A stretch of DNA of 64,000 bases from a virus: positions 1 through 64,000 of the IMG/VR virus record IMGVR_UViG_3300005578_000001; one strand, 5' to 3'. Below, piece by piece: positions 9,873 to 17,888 of this stretch (the stretch's first letter is position 1; the number at the start of each line of letters is the position of its first letter). The position numbers were made by a program, and so were the translations under genes. The notes beneath the pieces were generated by a model. The model was not told the DNA's origin. It was given only the letters and a program-made list of their open reading frames with translations, and did no database searches.

Positions 9873-10509
9873 TCTACCGTATTGGGCTGAGCATTGAAAA
9901 ACACCAACGCCCCCAACGGGCGACTAAACCAACGTCCACTAGTGGCGTAAAAGCAACACCACTGTTGCAAATAGTCACACTGTTAAAATGTTACAGGATA
10001 GTGTAAAACAAGAAAGGCTGAGCGGTTAAGCCCAGCCAATCAAGTTTTTTCGCCGCCGTGTCTTGCGGCGCCACAGAATGGAATGAGCAAATACTACCAC
10101 AGATTCCACTCTAATGCGCAAGGTTTTTCGACAGCTAATGAATCCCTGGAAAATCAAGCTGCGCTCGAAGGCGACGAGCGGTCTGACCTGACCGTGCAAA
10201 GGACGGTCACGAACTGCAACACAAACTGGCTTCTCCCGTGGGAGCGGGAGTTTCCTCGCAACGGGCGAGTAATGTATCTCGCTACCCTTTGGGTATCTTC
10301 CGGTCTTACGTCGAGGTAGAGAAATGTGGTGTGACAGGCACAACCCTGTCAATCGTGTATAAAAAGCCAGAGAGTAATAGCGCGGTCTCAGACGATAAAT
10401 AATTCAGAACTTAGACACGGCAATAAGACAAGTGGTCAACCATCGCGGACGGTGCTCTCTTCATTAATATACACCACCACGAAAGGAAAGACCGGGATCT
10501 GTCTACTCC
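9873..10509. ncRNA. Gene-free hairpin-rich stretch, candidate structured RNA
   Basis: No convincing gene lies in these ~640 bp between the converging tail and leftward genes. Perfect stems follow one another: 9908-9912/9918-9922, the palindrome CCACTAGTGG at 9936-9945, then 10051-10056/10065-10070, 10079-10084/10103-10108, 10162-10167/10175-10180, 10189-10195/10203-10209, 10233-10238/10245-10250, 10255-10259/10265-10269, 10283-10287/10291-10295 and 10332-10338/10345-10351. The stems are 5-7 bp with loops mostly of 3-8 nt. The dense series suggests a folded RNA rather than simple terminators. The strand is undecided, and no known RNA class was recognised. Confidence 0.45.
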
Positions 10510-10644
10510 TCACTTAAACAAGTCCCTCAAGGTCTTCCAGAACATCGACCACCCCAGCGAGCGGGCAAAAGATCTCACGGGACGGCGGGAGCTGAGTGCG
10601 TTAGCCGTAGCGCGCAGGAGGTTACGTTTAGTCAGGAGTTTCAT
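10510..10644 (-). CDS. Small basic protein
   Basis: 44 aa starting at an ATG that overlaps the end of the preceding gene. The product is very basic (KLLTKRNLLR, SSRRPVRSFARS) and ends in an aromatic helix. There is no clear ribosome site, so it could rely on coupling or be spurious. It is the last leftward gene before the hairpin-rich stretch. Confidence 0.4.
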   Translation of the reverse strand: MKLLTKRNLLRATANALSSRRPVRSFARSLGWSMFWKTLRDLFK

Positions 10645-11038
10645 TTGATTGAGTCTTGACGGTGGCAAGTGCGGCGCGACAGATAGCAAGGGGCAGCGTG
10701 TCGGCATCGGCGTTTCTGCTTGATCTTGCCGTGCCCTTACAGAATGATGCGTAAGGTAGCTTACCTTCATATAGCGTGCAGGCGAATGACCAACCCTGTT
10801 CGCGCATTTTCTCAACCACCTGCATAGCGGCTTTAATTGACTCAGATGGGCACCAACCCCAAAGACTGTTAACATTTTCAGGGTTGCGGACATCGTATTT
10901 TATCTCTATGAATTCACCATTGGCAGTGACCCAATTTATCTGAGGTGGCGAGTAATCATAGTCAACTTGCTCATGCCATCTCATCACGTGCTCAGCAATA
11001 GCCGCGTCTAGCATTCTTCCGCTTAGCTTATTACTCAT
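10628..11038 (-). CDS. Phage ABA-sandwich domain protein
   Basis: 136 aa. The layout AIAEHVMRWHE ... WCPSESIKAAMQVVEKMREQGW ... ADTLPLAICRAALATV matches the phage ABA sandwich family, a small protein frequent in phage early regions and of unknown function. It overlaps its upstream neighbour by 4 nt (ATGA), which indicates translational coupling within the leftward operon started at 12.65 kb. Confidence 0.8.
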   Translation of the reverse strand: MSNKLSGRMLDAAIAEHVMRWHEQVDYDYSPPQINWVTANGEFIEIKYDVRNPENVNSLWGWCPSESIKAAMQVVEKMREQGWSFACTLYEGKLPYASFCKGTARSSRNADADTLPLAICRAALATVKTQSNETPD

Positions 11039-11481
11039 AATTTCACCACGTCCCGCTCACTCTGTACCTCTCGTAACGACTTCAACTGCGGCGCAATCCC
11101 ACTCGTCAACCCTGTCAATGCCTCAATCCTTGCGCTCTCTGCTCGATTTGCTAGTCGATGCGCGAGATAGCCATCAATGACGCGCTCGATTGCGGCGGCT
11201 AGTTTCTCGGCTTCTGTGTCACAAGTGGCGTTATCGAGTTGCTCCCAGAGCGGAGAGCGCTTAATTGATTCGTAGGCGAGTTCAGCGATCGAGTCTTTAA
11301 TTTGATGCTTAGCCGGAGGCGGTGTGGTCTGATGACATTCGCAGGGGCAGCCCTCAAAGCGCGAAATCAACTCTATTTCGGCTGTACATTTTTGGTGTTC
11401 TCCTATTTGACAGAACCACCATTTATTATCGGTTAGCCTGCCGGGCTTGCGTTTATTCTCATGTAGTTGTTGGGTGTTCAT
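11035..11481 (-). CDS. Hypothetical zinc-binding phage protein
   Basis: 148 aa. The ATG at 11481 follows AAGGGG and overlaps the upstream stop (TGATG). The N-terminal third has Cys/His spacing (CQIGEHQKC ... CPCECH), probably metal-binding. The rest is alpha-helical. No family was recognised. Confidence 0.7.
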   Translation of the reverse strand: MNTQQLHENKRKPGRLTDNKWWFCQIGEHQKCTAEIELISRFEGCPCECHQTTPPPAKHQIKDSIAELAYESIKRSPLWEQLDNATCDTEAEKLAAAIERVIDGYLAHRLANRAESARIEALTGLTSGIAPQLKSLREVQSERDVVKL

Positions 11482-11711
11482 CACTTGTTCCCCTTTGTCT
11501 TCTTACGACAGAACGGACAGTAGGTGCAGATCATTGCAGGTGGTGGTTTATGTTTGCGCCCACGCGGCGGTTCGTCTATCCAGCGGGTATTGATACTCAG
11601 CAATGACTCCATACGCATCTTTTTATCGAAAATCAATGACGGGGCAAGTTGGTAGTCATGACCCGTATCTCTTAGCTCTCGGTTAATTCTTTCAACGCAA
11701 TCGCAATTCAT
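11481..11711 (-). CDS. Hypothetical protein with CPFC zinc motif
   Basis: 76 aa starting MNCDCVERINREL. The start at 11711 follows AAAGG by 7 nt and is preferred to an upstream in-frame codon. The C-terminus has CTYCPFCRKK, half of a zinc ribbon. The N-terminal 'CDCVERINREL' layout is seen in small phage proteins of unknown role. Confidence 0.7.
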   Translation of the reverse strand: MNCDCVERINRELRDTGHDYQLAPSLIFDKKMRMESLLSINTRWIDEPPRGRKHKPPPAMICTYCPFCRKKTKGNK

Positions 11712-11794
11712 CTTGCCGCCTTTCTCGTAAATCCGCCCCACTGGTCAATGAAGCCATCGTCAGGTTGAGTAATCTTAGCTTGATCGTATTCCTC

Positions 11795-11932
11795 TCACTC
11801 GGACCAGCCACAGTCGAAGCAGCCCCACGGTCCATAGAGCCACGCTAAGCCGTTGTGAACTTCATCTCTGCGGCATTTACCGTTACAGCGCGGACACTGC
11901 ATCTCGTTCTCGTCCACTTGTTGGGTGTTCAT
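11795..11932 (-). CDS. Small zinc-ribbon protein
   Basis: 45 aa. CPRC (13-16) and CFDC (38-41) form a four-cysteine zinc ribbon. The start overlaps the upstream stop as ATGA (11929-11932), which strongly supports the reading. The function is unknown. It is one of many tiny zinc ribbons in this phage. Confidence 0.7.
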   Translation of the reverse strand: MNTQQVDENEMQCPRCNGKCRRDEVHNGLAWLYGPWGCFDCGWSE

Positions 11933-12081
11933 TTTGATTGCGTCTCCTGCTTCTTGGGCCATCTAGCCGCCCGCGCTTTCTCTAGACTCTTTTTCGAGGC
12001 CGCTCGTTTCTTCTTAGATGTAGCTTTCCCGCCCCGGCGGCCTAGTTCCTGCATGACTTTTTTGATTGTGTCGTTGTTCAT
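11929..12081 (-). CDS. Small Lys/Arg-rich 'GRRGGKA' protein
   Basis: 50 aa. The GRRGGKATSKKKRAASK then KARAARW layout is a recurring small basic phage/bacterial motif, likely nucleic-acid binding. It is coupled to the next gene by a 4-nt overlap. Confidence 0.7.
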   Translation of the reverse strand: MNNDTIKKVMQELGRRGGKATSKKKRAASKKSLEKARAARWPKKQETQSK

Positions 12082-12101
12082 TATTTATCGAATGTGGTTC
12101 C

Positions 12102-12344
12102 TTAGTAATGGATAGCTTTAAGGCGCTCTATTGCCGCTGCTTCGTCAATCTCGCCCGCGTTAAGCGCATCGCATACCGCTTGGCCCTGCCTTCGCAAAGA
12201 CTCCGATAAGACGCGGCGCTTTCGGCTGTATTCAGCGCGGCCAAAGTGGCGAAGAAACATCGGCGTGAACCCGTCGCCGTAACGCCGGATATAGGGCTGT
12301 AACCCGCCTTCGACTACCTCGTATGTCATCGGTAAAGATTGCAT
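12102..12344 (-). CDS. Hypothetical protein
   Basis: 80 aa, ATG with AAGGA upstream. Helical and basic (RHFGRAEYSRKRRVLSESLRRQGQ) with an acidic C-terminal helix. It has no recognised family. It is the second gene of the leftward operon. Confidence 0.65.
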   Translation of the reverse strand: MQSLPMTYEVVEGGLQPYIRRYGDGFTPMFLRHFGRAEYSRKRRVLSESLRRQGQAVCDALNAGEIDEAAAIERLKAIHY

Positions 12345-12349
12345 GGGGT

Positions 12350-12634
12350 TTATTCCTTATGTCCGCGACGGCAATACTCTCGACACTTTTCAGCAAGTTC
12401 TCCATAGCCGCCCGCCTCATTCCATCGTGCGTTTGATTCACACTGAGCGCAGGTTTCGAACGGGAACTCGCAATAGCAATTACACTTCTCGTCGCTCAAA
12501 AGAGCGCCTTCCATCTTTTCACAGAAACCGCCTTCGTTGTCGCTGTACCTTTCTTCGTGGCCGCACCTTAAGCAGATTCGCGCCGCTACCATGTTGGGCG
12601 GATGTGATCTTTCGAATGATGTATCAAAACCCAT
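12350..12634 (-). CDS. Cysteine-rich hypothetical protein, leaderless start
   Basis: 94 aa with CLRCGH, CEK, CNCYCEF and CAQCESN, so likely binds two zinc ions. The ATG is only 7 nt after the -10 box at 12642-12647 and has no Shine-Dalgarno. The mRNA should begin at or next to the start codon. It is the first gene of a leftward operon running to 10.5 kb. Confidence 0.7.
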   Translation of the reverse strand: MGFDTSFERSHPPNMVAARICLRCGHEERYSDNEGGFCEKMEGALLSDEKCNCYCEFPFETCAQCESNARWNEAGGYGELAEKCREYCRRGHKE

Positions 12635-12641
12635 AATCCCG

Positions 12642-12670
12642 AATATACAGTAAGCCGCTTACTGAGTCAA
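12642..12670 (-). promoter_or_regulatory. Leftward sigma70-type promoter with operator filling the spacer
   Basis: TTGACT (12665-12670), a 17-bp spacer and TATATT (12642-12647). The whole spacer, 12648-12664, is a perfect palindrome: CAGTAAGC, one base, GCTTACTG. A repressor bound there would block both boxes. Only 7 nt separate the -10 box from the ATG. Confidence 0.75.
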
Positions 12671-12760
12671 GGCTATTCTCAATTATTTCTCCATACTATT
12701 TCGTGCGGCTCAAGAGCTAAATCTCACACCTCCCGCCACAATTCTGTTACACTTTCCCAC

Positions 12761-12778
12761 AAGTGACGCAGATCACTT
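12761..12778 (+). promoter_or_regulatory. CRP/FNR-like palindrome upstream of the 12869 gene
   Basis: AAGTGA-N6-TCACTT, a perfect 6-6-6 palindrome containing GTGA-N6-TCAC, the core recognised by CRP/FNR-family regulators. It lies ~90 bp before the rightward secreted-protein gene. A regulatory role is inferred only from its form and place. Confidence 0.35.
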
Positions 12779-12868
12779 ATTCCTCCTGTTTTGAGGCTGG
12801 GCCTATTTGGGGGCATAAAGACCTGGCCTCGCTTTCCCTCTCTTCATCGATACGAAAGGAATCCCCTA

Positions 12869-15076
12869 ATGGCTATCAGTAGACAGACTGGAATTATTGC
12901 AGCGCTGGTTATATCGCTGGTCCTATTAGTTAGCGGCGTCATCGCGCACGCGGAGGTTGAGGATACCGCAGACATTCCAGCTATTCGCCCTGACGTTCCG
13001 TTAAGCGATTCAGGTCAAATAAATCTTATCCGTAACCTGAACATGGCGGTGAATATCATTGTCGAGCCTCAGGGAGATGCACAAGCGGGAATTAACGCCG
13101 CACCCTGTGGGAGCGCGGTAACGCTGACAGCGGGAACGACATACGCGGCGAATCTAATTCTTCCTAAAAAGGATTGCATAAACTTCATTACCATCCAGTC
13201 ATCGCGAGCGAGTGAGCTAGCGGAAGGGAAGCGAATCGATCCTGCCACCCAAGCCCCGCTCCTTGTCACCCTTGAATCAACTGTCAACGCTGAACCTGTC
13301 ATTCAGACCGCTCTCGGCGCGCATCACTACAAGCTAATTGGCCTACGAGCTAAAACACGCGACACGTCAGTATTCGTCTATGACTTAGTCAGGTTCAGCG
13401 GCAGCGGGCAAACCTCCCCCGATCAAGTGCCGCATCATCTTATCTTGGATCGGGGTTGGATCGAAGGGAACGCGAATCAGGACACGCAACGTGGGTTAAC
13501 TCTCAACTGCGCAGACTGTGGCGTGATCAATTCCCACATCACTAATATCAAAGGCAAGGGCATGGACACGCAGGCCGTGTGCGGGTGGAATGGAACCTTG
13601 CGTGCCTACGTGCTGAACAACTACCTTGAAGCTACAGGTGAGAACGTGATGTGGGGCGGGGCAGATCCGGCACAGGAGTTAATGATTCCCACCAACGTTG
13701 AGGTACGCCGCAACACCATCAGCAAGCGGCTGGAATGGAGAGGGCAGGGTTACACGATCAAGAACCTCATTGAAATGAAGAATTGTATCGGCTGTACGGT
13801 TGATGGGAATATGCTCGTTAATAATTGGGGTAATGAAGGCCAAGCCGGGGCGGCAGTCGTCATCACCGTGCGTAATCAAGACTGTCGTGCCCCGTGGAGT
13901 ACAATTCAAAACGGAAGCTTCACTAACAACTTCGTGAGTAACTCCGACGGCGTATTCAACTTTCTTGGAAAAGATAATGAAGCTGAGCCCACTTATCAAG
14001 ATAGTCCCGGCCATCCGAAGTGCAGCGATCCGGGTGAATCCTACGGCTCAGTGCGTGGAAATGCATTCCTTGTCGCGAATAATGTCTTCGACAAGATCAT
14101 CGGACCATTCATCGTCATCAACGGCTTCTACAGCATCACAGTGGAGAACAATACTGATTTGCAAACCTGCACGCAGGGCTGTAACACTGCTACCTTCTAC
14201 GGTGAGCCCTCGATGAACTACATCCATCGTAACAACGTTCACGATGAGAAAGCTTATGGATTAGCCGGAGACGCAGGGAAGCCGCCGAGCTTCTATGTGC
14301 CGAATGCAATCATGACCGGGAATGTAATTGCGCATCCCTACTCCCCGTGGCCGAGCGGGAATACGACGGTTGAGAGCTTGACTATTACCTCTGACTACCG
14401 CACGCCATACGCAGGCGTCGGGGCGGATATTGATAAATTGTTAGCGGCACAGGCTGGGGGTGGGGTAGCGCCGAGTCCGAGTCCGTCTGTAACTGCCACG
14501 GTTACAATTAGTCCGAGCCCGACTGAAACACCTTCGCCAGTGGTGAGTCCGACGAACACGCCAACCGCGACAGCGACCCCAACGCCAACAGCTACGGCCA
14601 CCGCAACCCCGACAGCAACCGTAACTCCAGTTAACGTCTCCCTAGACAACACTCGACTCCCACCTGCGGGTCAGATTGTCGATTCATTATCAGCGGTCTG
14701 GACGTTGAGTGGGACAACGATGCTGCGCAATGGTTCGGACTCAGGTGGGCGAGGCTCGCTCATCGTCTGGTTTGGGGGACAGGTTTACGCGATTGGCGTC
14801 GATACTAACTGGTGGCACTACACAGGCGGCACGTCATGGGAGCGGGTGAGTGGAGATCCGGCTGGATCCACAACACCCACTCCGACTCCGAGCGCGGTCC
14901 CGACAGCCACGCCCGCGCCAACCAGTACGCCGGCGCCGACAAGTAGCCCCACACCACAGCCGACGCCTACGCCTACGCCTACGCCCGGCATACGCTTCTG
15001 TCCATCAGGAACACGGCCTGTGAATGGATGTGTATGTAGGAATGGGTTTAAGGGGGCTTCTGGGAAATGTCGATAA
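12869..15076 (+). CDS. Signal-peptide beta-helix protein with Pro/Thr-rich linkers
   Basis: 735 aa. The ATG at 12869 lies 8 nt after GAAAGGA; the longer upstream frame lacks a site. Residues ~9-28 form a signal peptide or membrane anchor (GIIAALVISLVLLVSGVIAHA). A beta-helix-like region follows (N-rich strands, paired Cys). Then come a ~45-residue Pro/Thr/Ala-rich linker, a small domain with WWHYTGGTSWERV, a second linker of TP repeats, and a Cys-rich end (FCPSGTRP ... CVCRNGF). Such a layout suggests an exported carbohydrate-active or adhesive protein. A signal peptide is unusual for a tail spike. Confidence 0.75.
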   Translation: MAISRQTGIIAALVISLVLLVSGVIAHAEVEDTADIPAIRPDVPLSDSGQINLIRNLNMAVNIIVEPQGDAQAGINAAPCGSAVTLTAGTTYAANLILPKKDCINFITIQSSRASELAEGKRIDPATQAPLLVTLESTVNAEPVIQTALGAHHYKLIGLRAKTRDTSVFVYDLVRFSGSGQTSPDQVPHHLILDRGWIEGNANQDTQRGLTLNCADCGVINSHITNIKGKGMDTQAVCGWNGTLRAYVLNNYLEATGENVMWGGADPAQELMIPTNVEVRRNTISKRLEWRGQGYTIKNLIEMKNCIGCTVDGNMLVNNWGNEGQAGAAVVITVRNQDCRAPWSTIQNGSFTNNFVSNSDGVFNFLGKDNEAEPTYQDSPGHPKCSDPGESYGSVRGNAFLVANNVFDKIIGPFIVINGFYSITVENNTDLQTCTQGCNTATFYGEPSMNYIHRNNVHDEKAYGLAGDAGKPPSFYVPNAIMTGNVIAHPYSPWPSGNTTVESLTITSDYRTPYAGVGADIDKLLAAQAGGGVAPSPSPSVTATVTISPSPTETPSPVVSPTNTPTATATPTPTATATATPTATVTPVNVSLDNTRLPPAGQIVDSLSAVWTLSGTTMLRNGSDSGGRGSLIVWFGGQVYAIGVDTNWWHYTGGTSWERVSGDPAGSTTPTPTPSAVPTATPAPTSTPAPTSSPTPQPTPTPTPTPGIRFCPSGTRPVNGCVCRNGFKGASGKCR

Positions 15077-15126
15077 TCGCGATAAAACCGTGACAAACTG
15101 GCCCAACGGGAGTAGGATGCAACTTG

Positions 15127-15483
15127 ATGGACAACTTAGCCTCGTTCATTCAAGCAGCGACAGGAGCAGGATTTATAGCCAAGATGGTTGTCGATGGCTT
15201 TCGTATGGCGGTGGATATGCCGAGATGGATGCCAGTGCTGCTCGCGTTCGTTGCGGCCCAAGCTGGCGAATTCCTGCTGCTACTATCCCAGAACGCTACT
15301 TTCACTCGCCAGACGATGGCGCAGGCTGGGTTGATTGGACTAATCGCATGGGGGTTGACCATCGGCGTGACTGAGTTGCAGAAGAAAGCTAACCGCAGCG
15401 AGGAACGAATCGATACGGCTCTCGCAATGCCGGAAGGATCGTCGAAGAACGATCTTGAGAGAGTGATGAAAGGGAACATATGA
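15127..15483 (+). CDS. Holin-like membrane protein
   Basis: 118 aa, ATG at 15127 (the TTG at 15124 is possible). Two hydrophobic segments (RWMPVLLAFVAAQAGEFLLLL and AGLIGLIAWGLTIGV) are followed by a charged helix with KKANRSEER, typical of small phage holins. It lies at the head of a run of small genes after the surface protein. Its end overlaps the next gene by 4 nt. Confidence 0.6.
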   Translation: MDNLASFIQAATGAGFIAKMVVDGFRMAVDMPRWMPVLLAFVAAQAGEFLLLLSQNATFTRQTMAQAGLIGLIAWGLTIGVTELQKKANRSEERIDTALAMPEGSSKNDLERVMKGNI

Positions 15484-15935
15484 GACTTGCTCGACGACAA
15501 CTAGCACCAATCGCACTGCTCACGTTACTCATTATCACCACGGCTGGATTTAAGGGGTGCCCATCGTCGAACGATCTGGATCGCGGAGCGAAAGCATCAA
15601 ACGAACTTGCGCATGACGTACTACTGGCGAATCGTGTCCTGGTTGAATTTTATACCGCTGGCAAGATCCCACTCGCTGCGAAGGACAAGATTGCCGACAA
15701 GCTTGGTACGATCGGAGACAAGGGCGAGAAGTTCAACGCAACGCTGATCGAGCTTGATAGGAAGTACCCGCAAGGAACAATGCCACCGCAGGATTTGCAG
15801 TTTGTGCGCGACAATCTTGGCGAGTTGCGAAAACTGTACAGCGAAGTGCTGGCAGACCTGCTTCCGTTCAAAGCACAGAAGGCGGTAAGCGCCCTTGATA
15901 AAGACCTGTCCACTATCGAGAAGGTGGTGAAATAG
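15480..15935 (+). CDS. Exported helical protein, possible lipoprotein or spanin
   Basis: 151 aa, coupled to the holin-like gene by ATGA. An N-terminal signal segment (QLAPIALLTLLIITTAGFKGC) ends in a Cys at residue 27. The sequence before the Cys (FKG) is a poor lipobox. The rest is a long helix-rich domain. The position after a holin suggests a spanin-like role, but this is unproven. Confidence 0.6.
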   Translation: MRLARRQLAPIALLTLLIITTAGFKGCPSSNDLDRGAKASNELAHDVLLANRVLVEFYTAGKIPLAAKDKIADKLGTIGDKGEKFNATLIELDRKYPQGTMPPQDLQFVRDNLGELRKLYSEVLADLLPFKAQKAVSALDKDLSTIEKVVK

Positions 15936-16184
15936 ATGCTAGATCTCCACGACATCATCAACGGCTTACAGGAAGTATTACCTATTCTTGGCACGCTTAC
16001 AGGGCATCCCGAGATCGGCGTGCTTAGTTCCCGGTTGCTACAATTAGGTGAGGATGAACTACAACGACGTACAGCCATAAGCGGCTTAAGCCGGAGCGAG
16101 GAGCTGGCCGAAGCTGAGCGCACCTACAGGCAGTTTAGAATCGAGAACGAAGCGGCGAAAAAGATGGGCCATGAGAACGAATAA
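15936..16184 (+). CDS. Hypothetical helical protein
   Basis: 82 aa, starts directly after the previous stop. The C-terminal half is a charged amphipathic helix (RSEELAEAERTYRQFRIENEAAKK). No family was recognised. The stop overlaps the next start as TAATG. Confidence 0.65.
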   Translation: MLDLHDIINGLQEVLPILGTLTGHPEIGVLSSRLLQLGEDELQRRTAISGLSRSEELAEAERTYRQFRIENEAAKKMGHENE

Positions 16185-16444
16185 TGGGCACCGAACTACT
16201 CAACTCTGCCCTCGCTGAGATGTTTCCGCCCAACCTGACGATCTATCGCAAAGGCTGGGTCTGGCAGGGTAGGCCAGTGCAAATCTCTTACGTGCTCGGC
16301 TATGATGAATACGGCTGTCCTTACATGCATGACGAGGCTACAGGATTGCCGCTGGAGATGACGCCGCTGGATACGGAAGAGGATTTGCTTGAGCAGCGTG
16401 AGAAGAGATACTTGAGCAAGGTCGAGGCAGGCGGTAATACGTAG
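16184..16444 (+). CDS. Hypothetical protein
   Basis: 86 aa, TAATG-coupled to the upstream gene. It begins with an amphipathic helix followed by a WVWQGRPVQISYVLGYDEYG beta-hairpin-like part and an acidic helix. No family was recognised. Its TAG stop abuts the putative structured RNA at 16444. Confidence 0.6.
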   Translation: MGTELLNSALAEMFPPNLTIYRKGWVWQGRPVQISYVLGYDEYGCPYMHDEATGLPLEMTPLDTEEDLLEQREKRYLSKVEAGGNT

Positions 16445-16621
16445 GACAGGCGTGAAACGACACGTAGCCGAGAAATCTTCCCGAAGGGTCGCTGCTGCTG
16501 AACCGTACCGGAACTAAGAACCTTGCTCAAGTTATTTAACAACAAGGGTGGTCGTAACGGGCTGGTAGCGGCATACCTTAATTGGCCCGGTAGGCAGGAG
16601 CAGGCGGAAGGCTACCTGTCC
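16444..16621 (+). ncRNA. Candidate structured RNA closed by a 7-bp end stem
   Basis: This is the only gap longer than ~150 bp in this block of tightly spaced genes. Its ends pair perfectly: GGACAGG (16444-16450) with CCTGTCC (16615-16621). Inside are further stems: CCCGAAGGG-type hairpins near 16479-16490, CCTTG/CAAGG around a GTTATTTAAC hairpin (16520s-16550s), and a GGTA/TACC hairpin near 16564-16577. No open frame with a start and ribosome site fits. It may be a regulatory RNA or leader for the gene at 16630. Confidence 0.45.
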
Positions 16622-16629
16622 ATAAAGTC

Positions 16630-16974
16630 ATGAATCAGAACTGTGAACACACCGATCATATTCGACTTGGCCCAACCGAGGAAAGCTGGGCGCGGTTTGA
16701 AGAGGAACGCTCGAAAGCGATCGACAACTTCGTTCAGAAAGTTCTTAAAGGAGTCATATCTATGTCAGTGAGATGTAAGTTTGTATGTAGTTTCAAGGAG
16801 GGTCAAAGCGTTCATTTTAGCCCGGTCTATAGTGGTAGCGAGGAAAATAAGAAATTCTTTCAAGCTACGCCGGGCGGACAGATTGCGTTTTACACGGTCA
16901 ACGAATCGGCCCTGAGTCAATTCGAGCAAGGTAAAGAATACTACGTTGACTTTACTCCGGCTGATAGCGAATGA
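16630..16974 (+). CDS. Conserved small phage protein with an internal start
   Basis: 114 aa in frame from 16630. The last 70 residues, from MSVRCKFVCSF at 16762, match a widespread standalone phage protein (SGSEENKKFFQATPGG, then GKEYYVDFTPA). That ATG lies 8 nt after a strong AAAGGAG, so the 70-aa form is probably made separately. The extra N-terminal 44 residues (CEHTDHIRLG...) are unusual and may be a fused or overlapping gene. Confidence 0.75.
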   Translation: MNQNCEHTDHIRLGPTEESWARFEEERSKAIDNFVQKVLKGVISMSVRCKFVCSFKEGQSVHFSPVYSGSEENKKFFQATPGGQIAFYTVNESALSQFEQGKEYYVDFTPADSE

Positions 16975-17066
16975 CCAAGGATCGAATTTGACAATGCCAA
17001 GTAACTTTGAATAGTTGGAGTACTTGTTATCTAGAGTTGATCACCTGAATCTGTAAGGAGACTTGA

Positions 17067-17240
17067 ATGACCGACACATCCTCCGATCCCAACCCCGAAG
17101 GCGCAGGTTACACGCAGATCATTCTCCCGACAGAGATGGTCATCGACATGGGCCGCAAGCTCATGGCGCAGCCCCAGGTTGAGTTTACACAAGAGCAGAA
17201 GAATGAACTGCTGAGCGCGATTATGCGAGCGATTGGTTGA
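17067..17240 (+). CDS. Small hypothetical protein
   Basis: 57 aa. The ATG is 6 nt after AAGGAG. Polar N-terminus, then YTQIILPTEMVIDMGRKLM and a Gln/Glu-rich helix. No family was recognised. The strong ribosome site and full use of the gap support it. Confidence 0.65.
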   Translation: MTDTSSDPNPEGAGYTQIILPTEMVIDMGRKLMAQPQVEFTQEQKNELLSAIMRAIG

Positions 17241-17264
17241 TTGTAAACTTAAGAGACTACTGAA

Positions 17265-17876
17265 ATGATTCTCATCTTTCTACTCGCTATATTCTTCCAG
17301 CAACCTGACCATTCTCCCAAGCCCTGTCGGGTTACGGAGGTTGTCGTTGAAGGTGTACGTTCCGACTGTTACGGCTGGCAACCAGCTAGAGACGAGAAAA
17401 TATTTGCTCCGGCGGCGGTGAATGCGCAACTGCGAGTCGGTGACACCTTCTACTTCGTCTGGACGGAGACACGCTGGGTGGCAGAAATACGCTTTCGGCA
17501 AGGTCTATCTGAGCCCGTAGTTTTTGACGTGGTTGTCGTCCAGTTTACCGAGAAGCAGGTTAATCTCGCCTGGGAGTGTCCCGATCGTGCAGGAGAGTTA
17601 TGCAGTGAGATTATTCCCCGTTCCGAATGGGCGCGCGGTAGTTATCGCTACTGGCCCAAGCAGGTCAAACCCGGCCAACTATTGAAAGCAATGTTCTTTG
17701 TCGGCAACCTGAAATCAATTCCCGGTTGTGCGGAGCGAATAGAGGACGCGAAGACCGACTACAGGCAAGGGCTGGAGTTGAGACCGCCAGTAAACTCGTT
17801 GATACCGGGAGATTGCAGTAGGCCGACTTCGCCGTTCATTCGCAACTTGCTGGAGAAGACCGCACTGAAACAGTAA
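17265..17876 (+). CDS. Hypothetical protein with N-terminal signal segment
   Basis: 203 aa. The first 12 residues (MILIFLLAIFFQ) are hydrophobic, consistent with export or membrane anchoring, although there is no basic residue before the core. Four to six cysteines could form disulfides outside the cytoplasm. No family was recognised. Confidence 0.6.
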   Translation: MILIFLLAIFFQQPDHSPKPCRVTEVVVEGVRSDCYGWQPARDEKIFAPAAVNAQLRVGDTFYFVWTETRWVAEIRFRQGLSEPVVFDVVVVQFTEKQVNLAWECPDRAGELCSEIIPRSEWARGSYRYWPKQVKPGQLLKAMFFVGNLKSIPGCAERIEDAKTDYRQGLELRPPVNSLIPGDCSRPTSPFIRNLLEKTALKQ

Positions 17877-17888
17877 GAGGAAATGTGT

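Noticed and set aside
10042-10070. Terminator at the CGCCGC/GCGGCG hairpin
   Set aside because: The T run lies before the hairpin on the plus strand and becomes an A run on the minus strand.
10026-10352. Leftward 108-codon frame in the hairpin-rich stretch
   Set aside because: Composition is Arg/Pro-rich and follows the hairpins; no ribosome site or family pattern.
14500-15000. Leftward Val/Gly-rich frames opposite the secreted gene
   Set aside because: They are complements of the Pro/Thr-rich linkers.
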